A program made the position numbers and the translations under genes. This document shows, piece by piece, positions 28,011 to 34,462 of a DNA stretch of 64,000 nt. A model generated the notes under the pieces. The model saw only the letters and a program-made list of their open reading frames with translations. It did no database searches and had not been told where the DNA came from. This stretch comes from Chitinophagaceae bacterium (GTDB lineage Bacteria; Bacteroidota; Bacteroidia; Chitinophagales; Chitinophagaceae): contig JADKJI010000062.1 in NCBI GenBank assembly GCA_016721085.1, forward strand, positions 1 through 64,000, given 5' to 3'. The first letter of the stretch is position 1. Each line of letters begins with the position of its first letter.

Positions 28011-28293
28011 CGTATTTACAGTTTGTGCCCTGTAAGGTTGAAGAGACAGGTCCGATGAAAGATGGTCGGAACTTCAATCCCCGTTTGCTGTTGACCTTTT
28101 CCTTTGTGCCGGTGAAGCGCGATGCCTCATTCGTCTCAGAAGTACCAACAGTAAACTAACCTCGAAGGGCTAGTTCATATTTAAAATTGTTTAAATATCG
28201 CCGCATTTTAAGCGGCACTTAACTCAGCGCTGTTTTATCGATTCGCTTTTGGCGAAAAGAGTTTACAGATAAGTTGTTAAAGAGCTTCTATAT
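28011..28293 (-). other. Long leader region upstream of rplC
   Basis: About 280 bases with no open frame of note. On the minus strand it contains possible stems such as CTTTTCGCCAAAAGCGAAT, GCCGCTTAAAATGCGGC and TTTAAACAATTTTAAA, then a G/A-rich stretch and GGTCCGATGAAAG-type sequence near the start codon in complementary form. It follows a terminator-like hairpin after rpsJ. No TAnnTTTG promoter was found (TACTTCTG at about 28134..28141 has one mismatch). It could be a regulatory leader for the rest of the operon; this is inference. Confidence 0.35.
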
Positions 28294-28332
28294 AAAAAAC
28301 CCTGCCCACAGCTTCCGCCGCTTTTGCAGGGT
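28294..28332 (-). terminator. Terminator or attenuator after rpsJ
   Basis: Minus strand ACCCTGC - 20-nt loop rich in G and A - GCAGGGT followed by TTTTTATA. A 7-bp perfect stem plus U-run, six bases past the rpsJ stop. Within an operon normally co-transcribed, so it may attenuate rather than end transcription. Confidence 0.7.
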
Positions 28333-28338
28333 AATTCG

Positions 28339-28644
28339 TCATGCTTTGATTTCCACTTCCACACCGCTGGGAAGATCCAGCTTACTCAGCGCATCCACTG
28401 TACGACTTGAAGACGTGTAGATATCCAATAAGCGCTTATGAGTGCTTAACTGGAACTGCTCACGGCTCTTCTTGTTCACGTGGGGCGAACGCAATACAGT
28501 AAATATTTTCTTACGCGTAGGTAAAGGAATTGGACCTGTTACTACGGCACCAGTGCTGCGCACGGTTTTTACGATCTTCTCGGCAGACTTGTCTACCAGA
28601 TTATGATCGTAAGACTGTAATTTTATTCTAATTCGCTGAGACAT
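28339..28644 (-). CDS. rpsJ: 30S ribosomal protein S10
   Basis: A 101-residue head protein, also NusE in transcription antitermination. MSQRIRIKLQSYDHNLVDKS at the start, PIPLPTRKKIFTVLRSPHVN (the family signature) in the middle, normal end. It has a strong promoter upstream and a terminator-like hairpin immediately downstream, so it could be made partly independently of rplC and the rest. Confidence 0.97.
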   Translation of the reverse strand: MSQRIRIKLQSYDHNLVDKSAEKIVKTVRSTGAVVTGPIPLPTRKKIFTVLRSPHVNKKSREQFQLSTHKRLLDIYTSSSRTVDALSKLDLPSGVEVEIKA

Positions 28645-28675
28645 ACATCAAAACCCACTTTTTCGAATGGGGATG

Positions 28676-28706
28676 CAAAGGTAAGGGATAACGCAATTGG
28701 TACAAA
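28676..28706 (-). promoter_or_regulatory. Consensus promoter for rpsJ
   Basis: Minus strand TTTG (28703..28706), 19 bases, TACCTTTG (28676..28683): an exact match to the Bacteroidota primary-sigma consensus TTTG-N19-TAnnTTTG, 32 bases before the rpsJ ATG. Confidence 0.85.
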
Positions 28707-28993
28707 AGAAATGGGAAAGAATTTTTAAGAAAATTGCAGTTATACAGCGAATCCCAACGCCTAAACAAAAGTGGGTGTAAAATACAACTGAAAATCAATT
28801 AGATACGTACCTATTCCATGCTCAACTACATGTGAAACTATCCTATAGTCCAGCGCTCATTTCTACCAAAATCTGCTTTTTGTTAGGCTCAAAAACCTGT
28901 TCCTGGAAATTTAATACTCAATTCTCCTCCTCCCCCTACTTCCCTACTTCCCTACTTTCCTACTACCTAACTCCCCTACTTCCCTACTCCTCC
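28707..28993. repeat. Spacer with CCCTACTT microsatellite-like array
   Basis: 28923..28995 is CCTCCTCCCCCTACTTCCCT followed by ACTTCCCTACTTTCC and further CTACT words, an imperfect tandem of CCCTACTT running into the 3' end of the SnoaL-like gene. The rest (28707..28920) shows nothing recognisable. Confidence 0.6.
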
Positions 28994-29371
28994 TCAAAAC
29001 ATCCCATTCTCATTCACCCCATCTTCCGGCACCGCTTGTCCAAAATCCCATAACTCCATAATCTTACCCACTTCAAATCTGAATATATGAATCAGTGCCA
29101 CTCCAGGATGATCGGGCTTAAGTTTAACATGTGAATGTATCGCTACCAGGTTGCCATCCTCCAAAACGTGCTTAATATCCAGTGTCTTTAAAGGATACTT
29201 TTTGGCGTTCTCTTCCATGGCTACCATCAGGGTTTCAGGGTCTGCTTTGAAAAACACATTATGATGCTTGAATCCAATGGCAACATACTTGCTGAAAGCA
29301 ATCCTTGAATATCCCTTTGAAGAAAGTTTCAAAAAATCGAGAGCCATGTCTTTATAACCTGAAGATTCCAT
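28994..29371 (-). CDS. SnoaL/NTF2-like protein
   Basis: A 125-residue cone-fold protein of the SnoaL-like group: ALDFLKLSSKGY, FKHHNVFFKADPETLMVAM, ALIHIFRFEVGKIMELWDFG. The last block, with His, Phe/Arg and a WD pair lining a pocket, is typical. Function not assignable: such proteins are cyclases, isomerases or binding proteins. The final residues VPEDGVNENGMF are common in Bacteroidota members. First of the five-gene insertion between rpsJ and fusA counted from the left. Confidence 0.72.
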   Translation of the reverse strand: MESSGYKDMALDFLKLSSKGYSRIAFSKYVAIGFKHHNVFFKADPETLMVAMEENAKKYPLKTLDIKHVLEDGNLVAIHSHVKLKPDHPGVALIHIFRFEVGKIMELWDFGQAVPEDGVNENGMF

Positions 29372-29432
29372 TGTGGGGAGTTTTTCTGGTATACAAGGTA
29401 GAAAGATTATGGAAATTGTTCTTCAAGATGCT

Positions 29433-29498
29433 TTTTAACCGCAGAGACGCGGAGACGCAGGGGCATTCCTCTGCGTCTCCGCGTCTCTGCGGTTAAAA
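29433..29498. repeat. CGCAGAG palindrome, 28-bp perfect arms
   Basis: Left arm 29433..29460 (TTTTAACCGCAGAGACGCGG, then AGACGCAG) and right arm 29471..29498 are exact reverse complements; allowing one G-T and two G-C pairs the stem extends to 31 bp with a CATT loop. It ends four bases before the stop codon of the thioredoxin gene. Confidence 0.9.
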
Positions 29499-29502
29499 GT
29501 AT

Positions 29503-30510
29503 TTATTTAAGCAGTTCATCTACTTTATCCTTTAACTCCTTTCCACTAAGATTCTTACTAATGATTATCCCATTCCTGTCAATAAGGTAATTCGTTGGAT
29601 ACCCTGTTACGCCATACATCAACGCCGCCCTGTTCTTATCTCCTCTCAAATCGCTAACATTTATCCATGTCAATCCATCTTCCTTAATTGCTTTTAGCCA
29701 CCAATCTTTTCTCGTATCGGCAGCTACACCGAATATTTCGAATCCTTTCTCCTTATACTTAGCATACAGCTTTACTAATTCCGGGTTCGATTCCCGACAG
29801 GGACCGCACCATGAACCCCAGAAGTCAAGTAATATCAACTTCCCCTTGAAATCGGACAGACTTACCATCTTACCACTAGCATCCATCTGGGAGAAGTCTA
29901 CAAATGGTTCACCAATTTTAATATTCCTGTTTAATTCGATAAACTCTTTAACCTGCTTACCATAATAATTATTCTGTACATCGGCATCAAGACCGGAATA
30001 CAAATCAGTAATTGTTTGTTTACCCCATGAAGAAGAATAGACATTCAGTATATAGGCGCTTATGAAAGATTTTGGATAAGTTCTGATATACTCTTTTTCT
30101 CTTTCCTGATTATCCTCATATCCTTTACAAAAGGCTATATACTCGTCGTATTGTTTCTGTATGTTTCCACCTTTAATAGCAGCTTCTCTGAATTTTCCTT
30201 TAGCAGCCACTATGGAAATTTTCTCATTCTCCAGCCAAAAGCTGACGCGATCACTATAATCTCTTGTATGTAAGGAAGATTGTTGCGCAGAAGAATTCAA
30301 TTTACCCTTGAAGTAAAATCGCCCTTTCTTAATAATTGTGGAATCGATATCATCATAACTTCCTTTTGAAATATCTGCAAGGAATAAGACTGTATTATCC
30401 GGGTAACCAGTAATAGTTCCCTCGATACTATACCCTTTTGGTGCTTCCAAAAAAGATAAGTTACAATAGAGAAGCAATGAAAATGAAATAAGCTTTAAGA
30501 AAGAAGGCAT
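29503..30510 (-). CDS. DUF4369-thioredoxin (TlpA/ResA-like) lipoprotein or periplasmic protein
   Basis: A 335-residue exported thiol-disulfide protein. N-terminal signal segment (FLKLISFSLLLYCNLSFL), a DUF4369-type domain (YSIEGTITGYPDNTVLFLAD, about residues 28-130), and a C-terminal thioredoxin domain with the active site LLDFWGSWCGPCRESNPEL (CxxC about residue 235) and VTGYPTNYLIDRNG (cis-Pro). Probably reduces periplasmic disulfides. A TATATTTG box lies at 30543..30550. Confidence 0.87.
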   Translation of the reverse strand: MPSFLKLISFSLLLYCNLSFLEAPKGYSIEGTITGYPDNTVLFLADISKGSYDDIDSTIIKKGRFYFKGKLNSSAQQSSLHTRDYSDRVSFWLENEKISIVAAKGKFREAAIKGGNIQKQYDEYIAFCKGYEDNQEREKEYIRTYPKSFISAYILNVYSSSWGKQTITDLYSGLDADVQNNYYGKQVKEFIELNRNIKIGEPFVDFSQMDASGKMVSLSDFKGKLILLDFWGSWCGPCRESNPELVKLYAKYKEKGFEIFGVAADTRKDWWLKAIKEDGLTWINVSDLRGDKNRAALMYGVTGYPTNYLIDRNGIIISKNLSGKELKDKVDELLK

Positions 30511-30542
30511 AAGGTTGATGTTTGATTTTATTACTGCTATCC

Positions 30543-30550
30543 CAAATATA
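30543..30550 (-). promoter_or_regulatory. -7 box for the thioredoxin gene
   Basis: Minus strand TATATTTG matches TAnnTTTG, 33 bases before the ATG at 30510. No TTTG at 19-bp spacing. Confidence 0.4.
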
Positions 30551-30618
30551 AGAAGGATTCAATAATCATACGAATAATTTCGTAGACAATAAAGTTCATT
30601 GAACTGTCATATGCTTTT

Positions 30619-31074
30619 TTAATGCTTTACAGGTTTTCTCATACAAACACTCAAATCAACTCCTATATATTGTCCATAGTTAGGGATTATAGTGTAGCCC
30701 AATTTTTTGTAAAGACTCACTGCTGGATCCATCGTCTTTGCTGTTTCAAGAACAGTAAATTGAAAACCTTCCTCAGCCGCCCAATTTTCCAACTCTGCTA
30801 ATACGATACTGGCAATCCCTTTTCCTCTGTATTCTGGAAGCACGAACATGCGCTTGATTTCTGCAGATTCTTCATCATATTTCTTAAAGGCACCACATGC
30901 AACAGGTTTATCATCATCATAAAAAAGTACAACATGGTGGATATCATGCAATTTGTTGTGAGATGAGAAGAAGGCATCCTGTTCGCCGTTAATGCCAGAT
31001 AGATAGCGATCTAAATGCTCCACCAAAGAATGGAAGTCCTTGTCTGTTCCGTTTGTTCGAATTAGTTCAGCCAT
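30619..31074 (-). CDS. GNAT-family N-acetyltransferase
   Basis: A 151-residue acetyl-CoA-dependent acetyltransferase. Motif A is IKRMFVLPEYRGKGIASIVL (the R-G-x-G-I acetyl-CoA loop), followed by LAELENWAAEEGF and VSLYKKLGYTIIPNYGQY (motif B). Substrate unknown. Upstream lies a strong hairpin cluster (31101..31186). Confidence 0.88.
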   Translation of the reverse strand: MAELIRTNGTDKDFHSLVEHLDRYLSGINGEQDAFFSSHNKLHDIHHVVLFYDDDKPVACGAFKKYDEESAEIKRMFVLPEYRGKGIASIVLAELENWAAEEGFQFTVLETAKTMDPAVSLYKKLGYTIIPNYGQYIGVDLSVCMRKPVKH

Positions 31075-31100
31075 AAATTTTGTGTTTTACAAATCGAGAT

Positions 31101-31186
31101 GTCATCTCCCGGGATGACTTCCTCCAGGATGACTTCCCAGGTTGACATCTCCCGGGATGTCAACCTGGGAGATGTCAACCTCCAGG
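31101..31186. repeat. GACATCTCCCGGGATGTC hairpin cluster
   Basis: A first hairpin GTCAT-CTCCCGGG-ATGAC (31101..31118), two GGATGACTTCC units, then a perfect 13-bp stem CCCAGGTTGACAT / ATGTCAACCTGGG (31136..31148 and 31157..31169) with the same CTCCCGGG loop, then GAGATGTCAACCTCCAGG. The two hairpins share an identical loop but have different stems. Confidence 0.85.
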
Positions 31187-31215
31187 AAAAACACCCCTCC
31201 CCAACCGTTTTTCCC

Positions 31216-31800
31216 TCACTCTTTTCTGGTGGAATCACCACCCCTAAACAACCTATATAAAAGATAAATCACCAACAACAGTATTAAAACCGCCATCACA
31301 ACCGGTATCAGAAAACTCATCGCCACTCCCCCAATAGCCGCCGCATTCTCACCCGTAGCAACTACCGCATTCCCTGTGCCTGCTGTTGTCTTGGTGGTAA
31401 ACAAGCGAAGTATCCCCGTGCCTAATTGTAATGTTCCCGCCGTTGCTCCACCCGCCAGCAAGGCCATCCCCCACCTTAATAATCCTTGATCAGGATCTAT
31501 TGGCAAAATAGAAGATGCTAATACTGTACCGGCTAATACCGATAAAGGAGTGGCAATGGTATCAAGCAGATTATCCACCACAGGAATATAATACGCCAAT
31601 ACTTCCATCACTGCTGCTGTTGCAAAACATATCAATGCCGGCAAAGTAGCCATCCATGAAGAGGCAGGTGATAACTCATACCAATGGAAATATCCCGCAG
31701 CTGAGGCGGCTAATAACGGTATGAATACCCGAAAACCACAACAGGCACTTAATGCAATACCCAAAGCAACAGAACTGATTATCGAAACATCAAAAGGCAT
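31216..31800 (-). CDS. DUF4126 membrane protein
   Basis: A 194-residue protein with four or more hydrophobic segments (SVALGIALSACCGFRVFIPL, LPALICFATAAVMEVLAYYI, LSVLAGTVLASSILPID, FLIPVVMAVLILLLVIYLLY). The GxRxFxPLLAAS start and the later small-residue-rich GLLRWGMALLAGGATAGT fit DUF4126. Role unknown. A terminator separates it from the peptidase gene upstream. Confidence 0.75.
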   Translation of the reverse strand: MPFDVSIISSVALGIALSACCGFRVFIPLLAASAAGYFHWYELSPASSWMATLPALICFATAAVMEVLAYYIPVVDNLLDTIATPLSVLAGTVLASSILPIDPDQGLLRWGMALLAGGATAGTLQLGTGILRLFTTKTTAGTGNAVVATGENAAAIGGVAMSFLIPVVMAVLILLLVIYLLYRLFRGGDSTRKE

Positions 31801-31822
31801 AATTGAATTTAGTGAAAAATGA

Positions 31823-31850
31823 TAAAGGGCTGATGATATCAGCCCTTTAA
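31823..31850. terminator. Symmetric terminator between DPP-IV-like and DUF4126 genes
   Basis: TAAAGGGCTGAT - GAT - ATCAGCCCTTTA, a near-perfect 12-bp stem with flanking A/T runs on both sides. It lies 28 bases after the peptidase stop on the minus strand. Confidence 0.75.
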
Positions 31851-31877
31851 TTTATGAAGAATACTATTTGTTCATTA

Positions 31878-34094
31878 TTAGAATCCTTTCTTTCCAGCAT
31901 CGCTACTGGCACCAGTTGCTCTTGCACCCGGAGGACAATTCGTCCTTAGGTATTGAGTGAATAAGCCTGCAAGATGCGCACTGGTTCCAGCACCTTCAGA
32001 AATACCATGGCTGCGGTTTGGATAACTCATCATCTGGAACTGCTTACCATATTTCACGAGTTCGTTTACCAGCATATCGTTGTTATTATAATGCACATTA
32101 TCATCACCAGTGCCATGAATATAAAGCAGGTTACCTCTCAGATTCTTTGCATAGGTGATTGGAGATCCCTTCACGAAATCCTGACGATTCTCCTGTGGCA
32201 ATCCCATATATCTTTCCTGATAGATATTATCATATGTAAGCTGATTACCTACTGCAGCCACAGCAATACCTGTCTTGTATAAATCCGGATACTGGAACAT
32301 CAGGTTCAATGTAGCTGATCCACCACCGCTCCATCCCCATACTGCAATGCGGCTTGTATCTACATACGACCATTTGAAGATTTCTTTTGCTGCCAATGCC
32401 TGGTCGCGGATATTGATGATTCCGATATTCCTATAAACAACTTTTCTCCAGGCACGACCTTTTGGTACAGGTGTACCTCTGTTGTCTATGGAAATATAGA
32501 TATACCCGTCTTTTGCCAGATTACCTTGATAAGGTGCACTGCGTTCTACACCGTACAGGTCTTTTACATTCTGTCCCCACGGTTCTGTATAAACGTAGAA
32601 TAATACCGGATACTTTTTAGTGGAATCAAAATTATCTGGCAGTACTTTCCAGGCATCCATTTCTACTCCTTCAGATGTGGTAACCTTGAAGAAACTCACA
32701 TTCGATTTACTCTTATCTGCTTTGGCAACTGCTTCATTCACTTTTGCATCTCCAATGGGTGAATGATCTGGTAATGATACCATTTCACTGGCACCAGGGG
32801 TGTAATAGTTAGAGAATCGGTGTTGCGCAAACTTTCCAGTAGGTGATACATCATAATCATGAGTACCATTCTGATTAGCTGGAGAAACGCGTTCTGCCTT
32901 TCCTTTACCATCCAACTTCGTACGATACAGATATTGCTGTGTGGCATTATCGGGAGAAGCATGGAAATACAACCATCCACCTTTTTCATCAATAGCAGAA
33001 ATCTCCATTACATCGTAATTGCCATTTGTAATCAATGTTTCCTTTTTGCCATCGCGACTTACACGATACAAATGACGCCATCCGTCTTTTTCACTCGCCC
33101 ATAAAAATTCCTTTCCACCATTCAGCCAATCCCAGCCACCCATTATATAATCATTATCCCAAAGTGGTGTGATATCAATCCAGGCAGAATCCTTTTCAGT
33201 ATAAATAGCTTTTGAAGCACCAGTGGCCACATTGCAAAGCATCAATTCGCTTTCATTCTGTTTTCTGTTGAGGTGCTGGATGATGAGTTCATTACTATTA
33301 CCTGCCCATTCCATACGGGGAACATAACTCTGCAAAACTGGATCAGTAGGAATATTCATCCATTTAGTACTTGCGGATGTAATGTCTACCACACCTATCT
33401 TGAATGGTGATGGTGCTTCTCCTGCAATTGGATATTCAACAGGAACTGCTACTGGATAAATCGAATCCGTATTATTAATCATCAGGTAATCTTTGGTAGT
33501 ACGGGCATCGATCTGCCAGAAAGCGATCTGCTTGCTATCAGGGCTCCAGCGAAATCCGTCTCTGCAGAAGAACTCTTCTTCATAAGCCCAATCGAACGTG
33601 CCATTGATCATTTTTCGGTTGCCATCAGTAGTTAGTTGTTTGACTGTGCCCGAAGCCAGATCTTCCACATAAAGATTGTAGTCACTTACATAAGCCACTT
33701 TCGTTGCATCTGGAGAAAACTTAGCAAACATCAGGGAAGAAACCGGACGACCAACACCTACTTGTTTCAATGTATTTGCTACTTTATCAAAAACCCAATA
33801 ATCTCCACGGGTATCCATACGCCAAACTCTTTTGGAATTGGTATATACCAACACTTTATTGGCATCTGCTGAGAAGGAAAAACTGCGAACGGCTAAGTTC
33901 TTTGTTTGTCCTGCAGGTGTTAATTGTTGTTTGCTCACTAAAACTGTCTTGGTATTGGCAGGTAATGTGTACATCACAATATCTCCTGCTTCAGAACGGT
34001 AATAACCGGTTCCGTCGGGTGTCCATTTAATACCCTGGGCAGATACTCCAATCTGGAAAGCCAATAGCACTACAACGAAAAGAATTTTTCTCAT
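31878..34094 (-). CDS. DPP-IV-like prolyl oligopeptidase family serine peptidase (S9B)
   Basis: A 738-residue secreted peptidase; S9B enzymes remove dipeptides after Pro or Ala. Signal peptide MRKILFVVVLLAFQIGVSAQ; an N-terminal beta-propeller with FDWAYEEEFFCRDGFRWSPD (Glu-Glu pair that binds the substrate N-terminus); C-terminal alpha/beta hydrolase with nucleophile motif GWSGGGSATLNL (family consensus GWSYGG), Asp in GTGDDNVHYNN and His in NRSHGISEG. Complete and likely periplasmic. Largest gene of the block between the str and S10 operons. Confidence 0.92.
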   Translation of the reverse strand: MRKILFVVVLLAFQIGVSAQGIKWTPDGTGYYRSEAGDIVMYTLPANTKTVLVSKQQLTPAGQTKNLAVRSFSFSADANKVLVYTNSKRVWRMDTRGDYWVFDKVANTLKQVGVGRPVSSLMFAKFSPDATKVAYVSDYNLYVEDLASGTVKQLTTDGNRKMINGTFDWAYEEEFFCRDGFRWSPDSKQIAFWQIDARTTKDYLMINNTDSIYPVAVPVEYPIAGEAPSPFKIGVVDITSASTKWMNIPTDPVLQSYVPRMEWAGNSNELIIQHLNRKQNESELMLCNVATGASKAIYTEKDSAWIDITPLWDNDYIMGGWDWLNGGKEFLWASEKDGWRHLYRVSRDGKKETLITNGNYDVMEISAIDEKGGWLYFHASPDNATQQYLYRTKLDGKGKAERVSPANQNGTHDYDVSPTGKFAQHRFSNYYTPGASEMVSLPDHSPIGDAKVNEAVAKADKSKSNVSFFKVTTSEGVEMDAWKVLPDNFDSTKKYPVLFYVYTEPWGQNVKDLYGVERSAPYQGNLAKDGYIYISIDNRGTPVPKGRAWRKVVYRNIGIINIRDQALAAKEIFKWSYVDTSRIAVWGWSGGGSATLNLMFQYPDLYKTGIAVAAVGNQLTYDNIYQERYMGLPQENRQDFVKGSPITYAKNLRGNLLYIHGTGDDNVHYNNNDMLVNELVKYGKQFQMMSYPNRSHGISEGAGTSAHLAGLFTQYLRTNCPPGARATGASSDAGKKGF

Positions 34095-34194
34095 AACTGT
34101 GTAATTAGTGGCAGAAAGTTATTGAATTTATTGGTCAGGGAAAGAGAAAAATGAGGAACGGGAAAGCGGTAGGTCGGAAAAGTATTTTTTTAGT

Positions 34195-34400
34195 TTTTTT
34201 TCACGCAAAGGCGCAAAGAAATGGTTTATATGGTTAACCTCTAATTATAATTTAAGGCGCAATGAATACAAATACAATTAACCGCAGAGGCGCAGAGACG
34301 CAGAGGTGTATTCCTCCGCGTCTCTGCGCCTCTGCGGTAAAATATGATTGTATTTGCAACTCCTAGGAAAGAAAAAAACTTCCTCCCTTCCCGGTTATCC
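34195..34400. repeat. Double composite repeat between peptidase gene and fusA
   Basis: TTTTTTTTCACGCAAAGGCG-CAAAGAA (inverted copy of the CTTTGCGTGAAAA module), ATACAAATACAATT, a CGCAGAG palindrome with arms 34281..34306 / 34314..34338 (one mismatch), then ATTGTATTTGCAAC and AAACTTCCTCCCTTCCCGG-TTATCC. Here the flanking modules sit on both sides as inverted copies, so the whole element is a large nested palindrome. Confidence 0.75.
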
Positions 34401-34411
34401 ACTTTACCAAT

Positions 34412-34438
34412 AAAAAAGCCCCGTCTCTCAACGGGGCT
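34412..34438 (-). terminator. Terminator after fusA
   Basis: Minus strand AGCCCCGTTGAGAGACGGGGCT followed by TTTTTTATT: 7-bp GC-rich stem and U-run 25 bases past the fusA stop. Ends the str operon. Confidence 0.9.
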
Positions 34439-34462
34439 CTATATAATCATTAGATTACTTTA

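Noticed and set aside
15368..28644. tRNA genes or infA/rpmJ hidden in operon gaps
   Set aside because: The gaps were read on both strands; only repeats, hairpins and promoter boxes were found.
7865..34343. CGCAGAG elements as a CRISPR array
   Set aside because: Copies are kilobases apart, each is a full palindrome, and there are no regular spacers or cas genes.
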